From contig OU342638.1 in NCBI GenBank assembly GCA_910589415.1, positions 9,402,014-9,466,013 on the forward strand: a stretch of 64,000 bases of DNA, in the 5' to 3' direction. The notes beneath the pieces are model-generated. The model did not search any database, was not told the DNA's origin, and saw nothing but the letters and a program-made list of their open reading frames with translations. Positions 22,663 through 33,911 of this stretch are shown here, in pieces; positions within the stretch are counted from its first letter, which is position 1, and each line of letters begins with the position of its first letter. The position numbers were made by a program, and so were the translations under genes. The DNA is from Malachius bipustulatus (Eukaryota > Arthropoda > Insecta > Coleoptera > Melyridae).

Positions 22663-23934
22663 TATATAACAATTTTTGCTTGGCATATGCTTCTGCAGTC
22701 ATATTACGACTGCTTCATATAAACATAGGTTCCCAATCGTTACCGATCTACAGGGCGTTGAAATTAAAAAAATCTTAATAAAAAATTCTGTATATTTCAT
22801 AGTGTTTGACATAGGTATTTAGCTCAAATTTGGAATACTGAACATTTTGCCATGGGTCGCTGGTAGATTGTAAAATATAATACGAATTTTCTTATTTATT
22901 TTGAAATTTTTTGGACTTCTACACTTTTTTTTGCATCTGCAATTGTTATCGACGAAACCAATCATATGTAATTTAATAAACTAAACAACATGTTAATCGT
23001 AAGACTGCAATTTGTAATTTCAAACGAATATATATATATCAAGAAAAAAAGACACAATTTTCTCTAATTCGTTAGACGAAATTCAAACTCAAAAATGGTA
23101 AAACACACCCTGACTTTTTTTGATAATTTTATCGTTTACATTAATTTTGACAGTTTTTAGTAGGCACTGCCTGTTGATGTTTCTGGGATGACCTTTGTGT
23201 GGCTAACTGTTTCAACACCCTGGTAGGTCGGTAATGAAGCGGTTAGGGACCTATGTTTATGTAAACTTTTAGGCATAAAATAAGTCAACGAATTACCTCC
23301 TTTCGTATGTACCTGATGGTACTTAGGAATACCTATAATAAATAGTAGAAGTATCAAGAATATACTGTACCGGGTGGTCCATCACTTATGTCCACCCCCG
23401 AAATAGAGGTTAATTTTAAAGATAAAAAATTGAAACTTTGAGGATTTGTGTAATTAATATATGACCACATAATGGCATAATCAGATTAATTATTTTTTTT
23501 TTAGTTGAGCCATTAGCGATAAAAAACTGTAATTTGGTGTTAATGTGACCAAAATAATGTGACCATATGTGACCAAATGTGACCATATACTGTACAGTAG
23601 TACAGTATATGGTAGATATAATTATTATAATTTGTATTTTTATCACAATTTAAAAACTTTTTTAAAACTGACCAAACAATACATTTATATAGATAGGTAT
23701 CATATACCTAAAATACCTACTTAGTTTATTTGACAAAGTTTTTATCTAATGAACAAATCATTAGCTCACTAAAACGTCCACAATGCACCACTGGGTTATA
23801 GAAAGGGTCGCTTTAGGCCATAACTTCTGACATTCTATAATATCACCTACACCTACTAATAATAATTATAATAAACTTACCTACTTATAAACTATAAAGG
23901 TAGGTGCTGTTAAAACTTCATTTGATGTTAAAAT
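22663..23934. other. No gene; hairpin and 10-bp repeats downstream of the homeobox gene
   Basis: Contains a 90-base segment (22951-23040) that recurs at 54834-54925. Around 23540-23590 there are four TGTGACCA copies. At 23583-23612 there is a perfect 13-bp stem with loop AGTA. On minus, AATAAA at 23730-23725 is a candidate polyadenylation signal for the homeobox gene. Confidence 0.5.
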
Positions 23935-24250
23935 CTAATAATTTTCTGGAACAGTCGTAATACGCAGTTGCACAACATCATTTGGCTGAGATTGAGCGTA
24001 CCAATAATAAACTGGTTGGCTATTAGAATAACAATTATTGGAAATCTCACTATCACAAGTGCTGCTATTGCTTGATCCTATTGTTCCGTGATGAGATTGC
24101 AGGTCATGGTCTGGAGGAGAATACGACATCGACGAAGGACTTCCATTTTCAAAAGCTTTTTTAGACGCTGAAGGTTTTTCGCCCTGTGTCGAAGAAGACT
24201 TTCTGTTTTCCTTTTTTGATTTAAGCCTTCTGTTCTGGAACCAAACTTTT

Positions 24251-26371
24251 ATCTGCCTTTCTTCTAGAGTCAATGATCGAGCGAGTTCTCGTCTTCTGGT
24301 TGAGCTTATATATTCTGAAGAAGCAAATTCATTTTCTAATGCTTCTAGTTGACGTGCAGAAAAAACCGTCCGAGGTCTTCTGCCACCTTTTGTCGATTTT
24401 CCCCCATCATCAAAGGCTGCCTTATCTAGTATTTTGATAACGGTGGTATTGTCTTTGATGGGATCTGCCTTTCTTCTAGAGTCGATGATCGAGCGAGTTC
24501 TCGTCTTCTGGTTGAGCTTATATATTCTGAAGAAGCAAATTCATTTTCTAATGCTTCTAGTTGACGTGCAGAAAAAACCGTCCGAGGTCTTCTGCCACCT
24601 TTTGTCGATTTTCCCCCATCATCAAAGGCTGCCTTATCTAGTATTTTGATAACGATGGTATTGTCTTTGATGGGATCTGCCTTTCTTCTAGAGTCAATGA
24701 TCGAACGAGTTCTCGTCTTCTGGTTGAGGTTATATATTCTGAAGAAGCAAATTCATTTTCTAATGCTTCTAGTTGACGTGCAGAAAAAACCGTCCGAGGT
24801 CTTCTGCCACCTTTTGTCGATTTTCTCCCATCATCAAAGGCTGCCTTATCTAGTATTTTGATAACGGTGGTATTGTCTTTGATGGGATCTGCCTTTCTTC
24901 TAGAGTCGATGATCGAACGAGTTCTCGTCTTCTGGTTGAGCTTATATATTCTGAAGAAGCAAATTCATTTTCTAATGCTTCTAGTTGACGTGCAGAAAAA
25001 ACCGTCCGAGGTCTTCTGCCACCTTTTGTCGATTTTCCCCCATCATCAAAGGCTGCCTTATCTAGTATTTTGATAACGATGGTATTGTCTTTGATGGGAT
25101 CTGCCTTTCTTCTAGAGTCAATAATCGAGCGAGTTCTCGTCTTCTGGTTGAGATTATATATTCTGAAGAAGCAAATTCATTTTCTAATGCTTCTAGTTGA
25201 CGTGCAGAAAAAACCGTCCGAGGTCTTCTGCCACCTTTTGTCGATTTTCTCCCATCATCAAAGGCTGCCTTATCTAGTATTTTGATAACGGTGGTATTGT
25301 CTTTGATGGGATCTGCCTTTCTTCTAGAGTCGATGATCGAACGAGTTCTCGTCTTCTGGTTGAGCTTATATATTCTGAAGAAGCAAATTCATTTTCTAAT
25401 GCTTCTAGTTGACGTGCAGAAAAAATCGTCCGAGGTCTTCTGCCACCTTTTGTCGATTTTCCCCCATCATCAAAGGCTGCCTTATCTAGTATTTTGATAA
25501 CGATGGTATTGTCTTTGATGGGATCTGCCTTTCTTCTAGAGTCAATAATCGAGCGAGTTTTCGTCTTCTGGTTGAGATTATATATTCTGAAGAAGCAAAT
25601 TCATTTTCTAATGCTTCTAGTTGACGTGCAGAAAAAACCGTCCGAGGTCTTCTGCCACCTTTTGTCGATTTTCTCCCATCATCAAAGGCTGCCTTATCTA
25701 GTATTTTGATAACGATGGTATTGTCTTTGATGGGATCTGCCTTTCTTCTAGAGTCAATAATCGAGCGAGTTCTCGTCTTCTGGTTGAGATTATATATTCT
25801 GAAGAAGCAAATTCATTTTCTAATGCTTCTAGTTGACGTGCAGAAAAAACCGTCCGAGGTCTTCTGCCACCTTTTGTCGATTTTCCCCCATCATCAAAGG
25901 CTGCCTTATCTAGTATTTTGATAACGGTGGTATTGTCTTTGATGGGATCTGCCTTTCTTCTAGAGTCGATGATCGAGCGAGTTCTCGTCTTCTGGTTGAG
26001 CTTATATATTCTGAAGAAGCAAATTCATTTTCTAATGCTTCTAGTTGACGTGCAGAAAAAACCGTCCCGAGGTCTTCTGCCACCTTTTGTCGATTTTCCC
26101 CCATCATCAAAGGCTGCCTTATCTAGTATTTTGATAACGATGGTATTGTCTTTGATGGGATCTGCCTTTCTTCTAGAGTCAATGATCGAGCGAGTTCTCG
26201 TCTTCTGGTTGAGCTTATATATTCTGAAGAAGCAAATTAATTTTCTAATGCTTCTAGTTGACGTGCAGAAAAAACCGTCCGAGGTCTTCTGCCACCTTTT
26301 GTCGATTTTCCCCCATCATCAAAGGCTGCCTTATCTAGTATTTTGATAACGATGGTATTGTCTTTGATGGG
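24251..26371 (-). repeat. Ten tandem 212-bp copies of half a homeobox
   Basis: Unit borders recur at 24462, 24674, 24886, 25098, 25310, 25522, 25734, 25946, 26159 and 26371. The ninth unit is 213 bp because of one extra C. Each unit covers the 18 codons before the homeodomain plus homeodomain residues 1 to about 45, and ends just before helix 3. At each junction GGCAGAT runs into CCCATC with one base of microhomology. Because 212 is not a multiple of three, each junction shifts frame and reaches TAG about 10 codons later. Confidence 0.95.
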
Positions 26372-26925
26372 AGTAGTTTCATGAAATTCCTGCGTACCTG
26401 GACGGATAATTACGCACTCATAACGAGGCACGACAGCAGGACAATGTTGAATATTTCTTCCTTCGTTGTTCTGAAATATAATCGTAGAAGAATTAGATAA
26501 AGATCGAAATTGACATTACGTACTAAGTTAGATGTATGAAGTTAAGATAAACGTTAAGCCATAGGTTATGATCTCCATACGACTTCGATAATTAAAGATA
26601 TTGGCAAATTTAGAGTTAGACTCATTAGCAAAATTATTCCAAGTTATAGTTTTCGGCTTTTTTATTACACTTTTTCCTCACTCTCTGTTTCTTTATTTTG
26701 TAATTTTAAAGACAAAACATGTGCAAAAAGTTGATGACACCTCTAATTTAAAAATCTCACCTGAATAATTTATAGGTATTATAGGTATTTTGATAGACAT
26801 GGGCAGTTTTGGAGATACAAGCAGAGTGTATATTCAAAAAAATTAAATTTTTCAGAAATATAATGATATCTCAGGAACCGTTTTTCGAGATACGGAACTC
26901 AGTGTTTTTACACATCTTATAAATT

Positions 26926-27449
26926 CGATAAAACGAAAAGCGTTTTTTTTTTTGAATAAATAAAAAAACAGGTCGATTTTGTTTTTGAGTTGTTCAACTT
27001 TTGACATAATATTGGGGTATACAGGGTGATGCGCGAAAAAGTGTTGACGTCATCGGCTTGTGAGTCAAAATTGTGCACTTTTTACTGATGTGAAAAGCGG
27101 AACATTAACAATAAAAATAAAAAAAAATCGAATAAAAATATCTGTTTCCATGGTAATTTTATAAGATCTGTCTATCAAATTGAATCTCTCCAAATTAAGT
27201 TATTTCACAGAAATTTCGTCGCTTAAGGTTACAAAATGATTACATTACCGTATTGGCAATTGAATTAAGTATCAAAAAAGGAATAAAAAATAAGGGTTTT
27301 CATTAAAAAAAAATACCGATCACGTCACCACTTTTTCGCGCACCACCCTGTATACCCCAATATTATGTCAAAAGTTGAACAACTCAAAAACAAAATCGAC
27401 CTGTTTTTTATTTATTCAAAAAACAGCGCTTTTCGTTTTATCGAATTTA
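26926..27449. mobile_element. Concentric palindrome in intron 1 of the homeobox gene
   Basis: The inner part 27022-27350 has CAGGGTG...CACCCTG ends with TA flanks and GCGCGAAAAAGTG/CACTTTTTCGCGC arms. Outside it the inversion continues for about 90 bases on each side (AGTTGTTCAACTTTTGAC and its complement). Non-coding. Confidence 0.7.
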
Positions 27450-27889
27450 TTCCTTACTTCTCTCGCGCACTGTATCATATTATTTACTGTCTGAGGGCTA
27501 ATCATTATTTTCGTAATATGGCACTGCCGTAGTTTTTAGAGCTAAATTTTTATAATAATAAATAATAAATATAATAAGAGTGAAATTTTTTGAGCTATGA
27601 TTTCTACGACATTGAGAAAACGGACATTTTGAAAGCATATTTAAGAGGCCATCAATGTTTTCTATAAAGTACCTATGATAAAGGTGCTATTACTCAAAAG
27701 CCCTAACGTGAACCGATTTTGAAAAAAAAAAAAACGGCATTTTGTGACGAACAACATAAAAGTAGCACCATTTTTATAGTCGTGAAGACAAGCGGCCGCT
27801 CTTTTTATTTGATAATTTTTGTATGCCCATATCTAATTAGTTTCACTATCGTATGCATATAAAAAAAAATTAGACACAAATAGATACCT

Positions 27890-28078
27890 CGTGACGGCTT
27901 ATGTGAATTTACAAAAAATTATTAATTTTTTTCAACAGTAAAAAACATTTCGATAAAATAAGGAATATGGATTTTTCAGTTTTTTCAGGGTATTACAGGA
28001 TACAGAAAAAAATCTTATACCTTTTCCGATATCCCTAATACAGTGAGCCACGAAATAGTCAAGACCCTGTATAATTAA
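27890..28078. mobile_element. Half copy of palindrome family A
   Basis: Only the right arm remains: GACGGCTTATGTGAATTTAC, TTTTTCAGTTTTTTCAGG, then ACCCTGTA. It lies within intron 1 of the homeobox gene, about 90 bases from the exon 1 donor. Confidence 0.55.
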
Positions 28079-28503
28079 GTTAAACAATAGCAGGCTTTTC
28101 TGATAGGTTGTATTCTGCGGGGCCCTTTAACCAAAAAGTACCTCTATGACAGATTTATATACTTACAGCAGGTACATCAGCTGAAGTTACCGGTGTTCCG
28201 ACTTCATAATTTGGATGAGTTGAATCTTCAAAAATAGAATTGACGGAGGATTACTATAATTTTGAAGCTCATCAAGTACATTCTGGTCTAATACTGGTAT
28301 CGAATCCGGAAACTGGAATAAATAAGCTAAATCGGCCACGCTGTCCATTTCAGACATAACATCCATTTTTTGCTCACTGATGTGATATCAATATTATGAC
28401 TTTACCCGACGAAGTTTTTCAGAATACTAAAAGGTCTATTCAAGTGTAGGTAAAACCTACCCTACCTACCCTACCTGTTAGCTTAACTTTCATCCCCACC
28501 TTC

Positions 28504-28511
28504 TTTTATAA
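28504..28511 (-). promoter_or_regulatory. TATA box of the homeobox gene
   Basis: TATAAAAG on minus lies about 140 bases before the ATG at 28366. This leaves room for a start site near 28480 and a 5' UTR of about 110 bases. Spacing and sequence fit a TATA promoter; the start site itself is not proven. Confidence 0.45.
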
Positions 28512-29087
28512 CTGGCGCCATTTTCTTAAGGGCGGACCTATGTCTTTAGAAAACCCCAACAATACGAGTATACCTGTACCTATTATTGTTTTTCTTTAGC
28601 TAAACAAATTTCCGTATTTTTAAAACATAATTAATTTTGTTATAGATACTTTCATTTCATTTTTAAATGAACTATCAAACTTACGCTATGCTCTCCACAT
28701 TTAATTTCTATTATAGACCATATGCACCGTGTTTTAAATTAAGTCGGTACATGTATTAAAAATTATAGGTGATACTATTTAATTAAGAAATGCACAATAG
28801 AAAATATTTTTTTGGACAATAAGGTATTAGGTACTACGTACTTTAGGTCAAGTAAATATTGTCGGTAATAATCAGGTAATAATACTTAAATACAGATAAT
28901 ATTCAAGTAAAAATATGTTCTGATATGCGGAATCTAAATAGAGGTAGGTAATTGGATAAGTTTTTATTGAAGCTTCCCATGATGATTTTTCTTGATTTAT
29001 TTCTTGGGCTTCTCTGCATGGTTCCTGGTAATGAGTTCAATAAGATATAGCTTTTTTTAGACGTTTCACTCTTTATTTCATTGTATA
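28512..29087. other. Upstream region of the homeobox gene, no other gene
   Basis: AT-rich with scattered TAGGTA motifs. No second gene is seen; the 65-codon minus frame at its end has no recognisable domain. Confidence 0.4.
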
Positions 29088-29617
29088 GAGGGTGGGCCAT
29101 TGAAAAGGTAACAAGCCTAATAGTTTGGAAAGTGAAGATGTATGCGAAAAACGCCGAAACAGGTCGATTTTGTTATCAAAGTAGGCATATTTTCGTGACA
29201 AATTTTAGCTACCCAAGTTCGCCCCCTTGGCAGGGGTAGCTACCCCTTTGCTCATCATCATAGGGAACAGCTATCGAGTTTATACATCACTTACGTAACT
29301 CGCCTTAATCACTTGTATGTAGGCCACCCTGTATGTAAGCGAAACCCAAAATTTTGGATATCGTTGTAAAGAGATTTCAAGTAGCTTTCAAATAATGATG
29401 TATCACTCGATAGCCGTTCCCTATGATGATAAGCAAAGGGAACTTGCTTGTCCCCTTGGCAGGGAACTACCCCTGCCAAGGGGGTGAACTTGGGTAGTTA
29501 AATTTGTCACGAAAATATGTCCCCCTCGATAACAAAATCGACCTGTTTCGGCGTTTTTCGCATACATCTTCACTTTCCAAATTATAAGGCTTGTTACCTT
29601 TTCGATGGCCCACCCTG
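29088..29617. mobile_element. Palindromic TA-target element, 530 bp
   Basis: Ends GAGGGTGGGCCATTGAAAAG and, inverted, CTTTTCGATGGCCCACCCTG with TA on both sides. Arms continue inward through CGCCGAAACAGGTCGATTTT and its complement, giving a near-complete hairpin of about 250 bp. Non-coding. Confidence 0.75.
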
Positions 29618-32319
29618 TATATTGATATGTATAAAACCAATTAAAGTACCTATAATACTTTTACCTAAACCTATAATAATATTAGCTTAAAATCTGTTCA
29701 AAAAGTATAATACTTCTTGTAATAAAATAGAGGGTATAGGTATGAAATATCTGTCATGATGAAATATCTCTATAATAGTTATTTATTATACAAGAGAATA
29801 AAGTGATAGATTTTAGCTCTTAGCGGAGGGGACAAACACATCGAGAGCTAAAATCGCACTTTTTTCTCGTGTGTAATATAGGTACAATTTTTTTCTGCGA
29901 GAAGAAATATCAGTGTTAGAATGTCGAAAAACGTAGTTAGATAACTGAAAATTATGTCGGAAAAATGATTTATGTTAAACTTGGATTTTCAAACTGTCTT
30001 TTATCGTAATCCACGTTGCCTGGTAACGAAACGATTTAATTATTACATAAACGTCATATTAATGTAATTAAAATTGAAGACAGTTTTGCAAAGATTCTTA
30101 TTAGTTTTCGATGAGTGAATTTAATAATAAAATAAATAATAGTGATTATTATGAAAATTCCCTTAATAATTGCCATTTGGATAATAAGGTAACTTTCCTT
30201 TACGTATATTTGATATAAATTTAATGATATCTGACCATATAATAGTAGCTATACCTAAGCCGCCATTTCGGGGAAATAAGTACTCATTTATTTCCCTGCT
30301 AATTCATTTATTTCCCCGATAAGATGCAGCTCATATAACGAGGCATTTTTCTACCTGTCAACGGGGAAAAAAGGTCAAACTTATAGCCCGTAGCAGAAAA
30401 AATACCATTTTCAGACCCTCCAGTCGCTCCACTCTGGTAATTTGGCTTCGAGAACGAGCTCATACAGCCAAAGAACCATTTGCAGCGAAACATAGATTTT
30501 AAATAAATAGTCCATGACCACCTAGGATTCGAAACAAGACGCGGTGGGCCAGTCTGGGATATCAAGTCGAAATCAAGTCGATAGATATTATGATGTTAAT
30601 CGCAAAACATTATGATGGTAATTTTATAATAAAAAATATGTAAAAAAATTACCTGAGTAGTTAGGTATATAAAATACCTAATAAAAGTCGGAAGGTGGCG
30701 GGTGAAAGATTTTTGATCAACTCAACGAGATTCAATCCGCGATAATTCGACCGACAAGCAAATCGGTATAATTGTCAATTCGGTACAATCTTCAAAACTT
30801 ACACGGTTTTTACTGAAAAAGTTCTTTCTTTTGAAATAAGATTTTGTCCAATTATTTTAGCAAACCATTCACCGGATTCTTTTGTAAATTAAACATTAAG
30901 AAAATCAACATTCAAATTTTCTGCGATTTTCTTGTAAACGATACCTAATATTTAGACGACTTTTATCAAAACCACCTTTTTCATAGATAATGAATCCAAT
31001 ACGCTGGTTATTTAAATTTTTTTGTTCCATTGGCGTAGAAGTTCCAAGGGTGTGAAACCTTAAAAAACCATGATCTACCTTCGCCAATTAATTAACACGC
31101 ATAAGCAATTTTAGTATATTTAGCTTTTTGACCTATACAACCATAACAAATTTCATTAAAATCACTTCAGCGGCTTAAGTTTTTTAATAAAATAACAATT
31201 TCAGAATTGACTCTTTTCGCATCTCCGATTATACTAAAGTCTATAAAGCAAGCAGCTTTGTACTAAGTTAAGTTGACTTATATATCGACTTAGTTTCATC
31301 AGAGAAAGATTAATTTGGTAGTAAAGTTGTAAAGACATTTTAGAGACACCTGTATTTATGGGTAAATCATCATGCATGCACGCATAAATGCATGGTATTA
31401 TTACCTACGTTTGGCGATTTATCCTCGAAAATGTTATGATGGTAATTTTATGATAAAAGATATGTAAAAAATTACCTGAGTGGTAGGTATATAAAAAAAT
31501 CAGAAGGTGGTGGGTGAAAGAATTTTGATCAAGTCATCGAGATTCAATCCGTCAAAAAGTTCTTAGAATTTTAACACCAATTCACATTGAAGATGTTATC
31601 AAAAAGAATTTATTCAAGAAGAATAAATTCATCAAAAATTATTCTTGTGTGTTCCTATAATTTGATAGCGATACGGAGAAATGCCTATTTTTTGTTATAA
31701 TAATTTTTACATTCGGCAGAGTTTTTATAAAACCATATTTTAAGCATAAAAGAGAGACTAACTTTTTTCAAGTTGAGGTCTTAGTTAGGAAATATCTCCA
31801 AAAAAGTGAAAATAAGGCCGCAATAAAAATGTTTTATTCAGTAATTGAACAGCAATTTTGGAAATATTTCCTAAACGAGGCCTGATCTTGAAAAAAGTTA
31901 TTCTCTCTTTTATGCTTAAAATACAATTTTATATAAGTATATGTTTCATTTTGGCTGTCCAGTTACTACCATACCCTGTATAGGTACATTATGATTATTA
32001 TTGTATCGAATTTTAAATTAATTAAACGGCTATTACGGTGTTTTGGACTATAATTTCAGCAGTCTAGCTGTCGGCGTAAAGATGGCGGCCGATTTTTATG
32101 AAACTTTAATGTAATACGTATGTACTTAGGTATATATTGTATATTTATTAGTTTCATAAAAACCGGCGCTATCTTAAAGTCGGTGTATCACCGCCCTTCA
32201 TAGAAAGAGGTAACGTATAGGTAATATATGAAAAGAAATTGCAACAATACGTTAACAATAAATGACATCTATAAAAAAACAAAAAACAGTTCCCTCTGGA
32301 AACTATCCAAGTTTCCTAT
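29618..32319. other. No recognised gene; one pair of 120-bp direct repeats
   Basis: Segments 30604-30742 and 31431-31555 share TATGATGGTAATTTTAT, ATTACCTGAGT, GGTGAAAGA and GAGATTCAATCCG in the same order. Open frames at 30308 and 30905 on minus show no known domain. Confidence 0.5.
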
Positions 32320-33508
32320 ACAGGGTGTCCCAATATTCCATGGACATGGAGCAACCACAGATTACTGAGGTAAAAAAAAGTCGCTCGGACCAAACTTATC
32401 TCTATACCAAAGTGCTTCGTTTGTCCGTTAGAGGGCTTCAAACTCTTTTGAAAATTTTAGTTTTTTTGAAATAGCTCAAAGTCGGCTGATTCCAATTCGA
32501 TGAAATTTGGTAGGTCAATTTCTTATTAAAAGTACTAACTTCTGATGTGCATGATAATTTGACGGAAACCCGGGAAGGGGTGAAACTACCCCTACCCTCC
32601 ATTAAAATCGATCGTAATTGTTGATAGGGTAGCAGGGACGCTGTTCATAATTTTTTGTTTGAAAGATACATCGTTTTAGCCCAGTTTTGGTCTCCTACAA
32701 AAATCTGTAGCTCTCCGAGGTGCCATGTGATAAAATAAATTAGTCGATGACACCTAACCAAGATTTTATTTCATTCTTTTAATTTGAAATCAAATTTTCA
32801 ATTGTCAGGTGATTATTTGATCTAATCTCATAAAAGATGTTTATTATGGTTCGGGTTTTTTTTCAGGTGCTTGCAAACGGTTTTTTTCAAACGCATAAAC
32901 AGTTTGCAAAACGACGAGGTTCGAAGAAAAGTTAAAATCATTTTTTTGCGCAGGATGGAACTTTCTAGGGTCCAAACCGGCGCCCACATCGAGCATCTTT
33001 TATGAGATTAGATAAAACAATCACCTGACAATTGAAAATTTGATTTCAAATTAAAAGAATGAAATAAAAATTTAGTTATCATCGACTAATTTATTTTATC
33101 ACATAGCACTTCGGAAAGATACAGATTTTTGTAGGAGACCAAAAATGGGCTAAAACGATGTATCTTTCAAACAAAAAAACATTAACAGCGTTCCTGCTAC
33201 CCTATCAACAATTACGATCGATTTTAATGGAGGGTAGGGGTAGTTTCACCCCTTCCCGGGTTTCCGTCAAATTATCATGCACATCAGAAGTTAGTACTTT
33301 TAATAAGAAATTGACCTACCAAATTTCATCGAATTGGAATCAGCCGACTTTGAGCTATTTCAAAAAAACTAAAATTTTCAAAAGACTTTGAAGCCCTCTA
33401 ACGGACAAACGAAGCACTTTGGTATAGAGATAAGTTTGGTCCGAGCGACTTTTTTTTACCTCGGTAATCTGTGGTTGCTCCATGTCCATGGAATATTGGG
33501 ACACCCTG
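32320..33508. mobile_element. Palindromic TA-target element, 1189 bp
   Basis: Ends CAGGGTGTCCCAATATTCC and its exact inverse, flanked by TA. The arms are nearly perfect over several hundred bases, so the two ends encode the same shadow peptide on opposite strands. AAGTTTCCTATA just outside is also inverted on the other side, so symmetry extends beyond the element. Non-coding. Confidence 0.8.
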
Positions 33509-33911
33509 TATGTATAGGAAACTTTCAGATTTTTAAGAGTGGCATTGAATCCTTGAATATTCGCTGCATGAGCGTTTTCCCTAAATATGTTACTTCTATG
33601 CAACACGATGTATATTATTTTATTTAGTTTTCTTAGTTTAGTGAATTTTAACTGCCCTTAGTTACAAAGAAATATTCCTCGCCTGTCCCGTAACAAATTT
33701 AAATTTTTGAAACTCGGTATTTGTCAGATGCCGCTATAAGATTAAAACCCGAAATTTATAGATGTTGTAAATACCTGTCAGTTTTATGAATAGATATGTG
33801 GATTATGTTGACAATGGACCGTACTCAGAAATGAAAGAGGAATTTTCAGTGCTGAGAAAGCAACAACCCAACTCTGCACGACATTGAAAATTTTTAGTAC
33901 AGGTAGGTATA

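Larger units (their letters stand above)
23935..28366 (-). pseudogene. Homeobox gene, Hox3/zerknullt-like, disrupted by an internal tandem array
   Basis: Two exons on minus. Exon 1 is 28366-28167: it starts at ATG 28366, begins MDVMSEMDSVADLAYLF and ends at a GTAAGT donor. Exon 2 is 26470-23935: acceptor TTTCAG, then NNEGRNIQHCPAVVPRYE, homeodomain, and a Ser-rich tail ending VPENY. The array copy joined to the 3' end (24381-24202) encodes a complete homeodomain starting RRPRTVFSARQLEALENEF, with recognition helix QIKVWFQNRRLKSKK and Gln at position 50. LENEF and TRRRELA resemble zen/Hox3, but another Antp-class gene is possible. Lesions: a one-base shift in exon 1 near 28240, TAA in the homeobox copy nearest the 5' end (near 26237), and ten tandem 212-bp units that destroy the frame. 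Either a pseudogene or an assembly fault in a real transcription factor gene. Confidence 0.65.

Noticed and set aside
24434..26346. Series of near-identical 71-codon frames on the + strand
   Set aside because: They are the antisense shadow of the 212-bp homeobox repeat and start at TTG, not ATG; the minus strand carries the homeodomain.
24251..26371. CRISPR-like or satellite array
   Set aside because: Units are directly adjacent, have no spacers and encode part of a homeodomain; this is a local tandem duplication.
30308..31087. Two minus-strand frames of 85 and 60 codons
   Set aside because: No recognisable domain and no splice context; kept only as part of a non-coding stretch.
32262..33606. 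Two similar peptides on opposite strands as a gene pair
   Set aside because: They arise from the two arms of one palindromic element; the arms are mirror copies and no domain is present.
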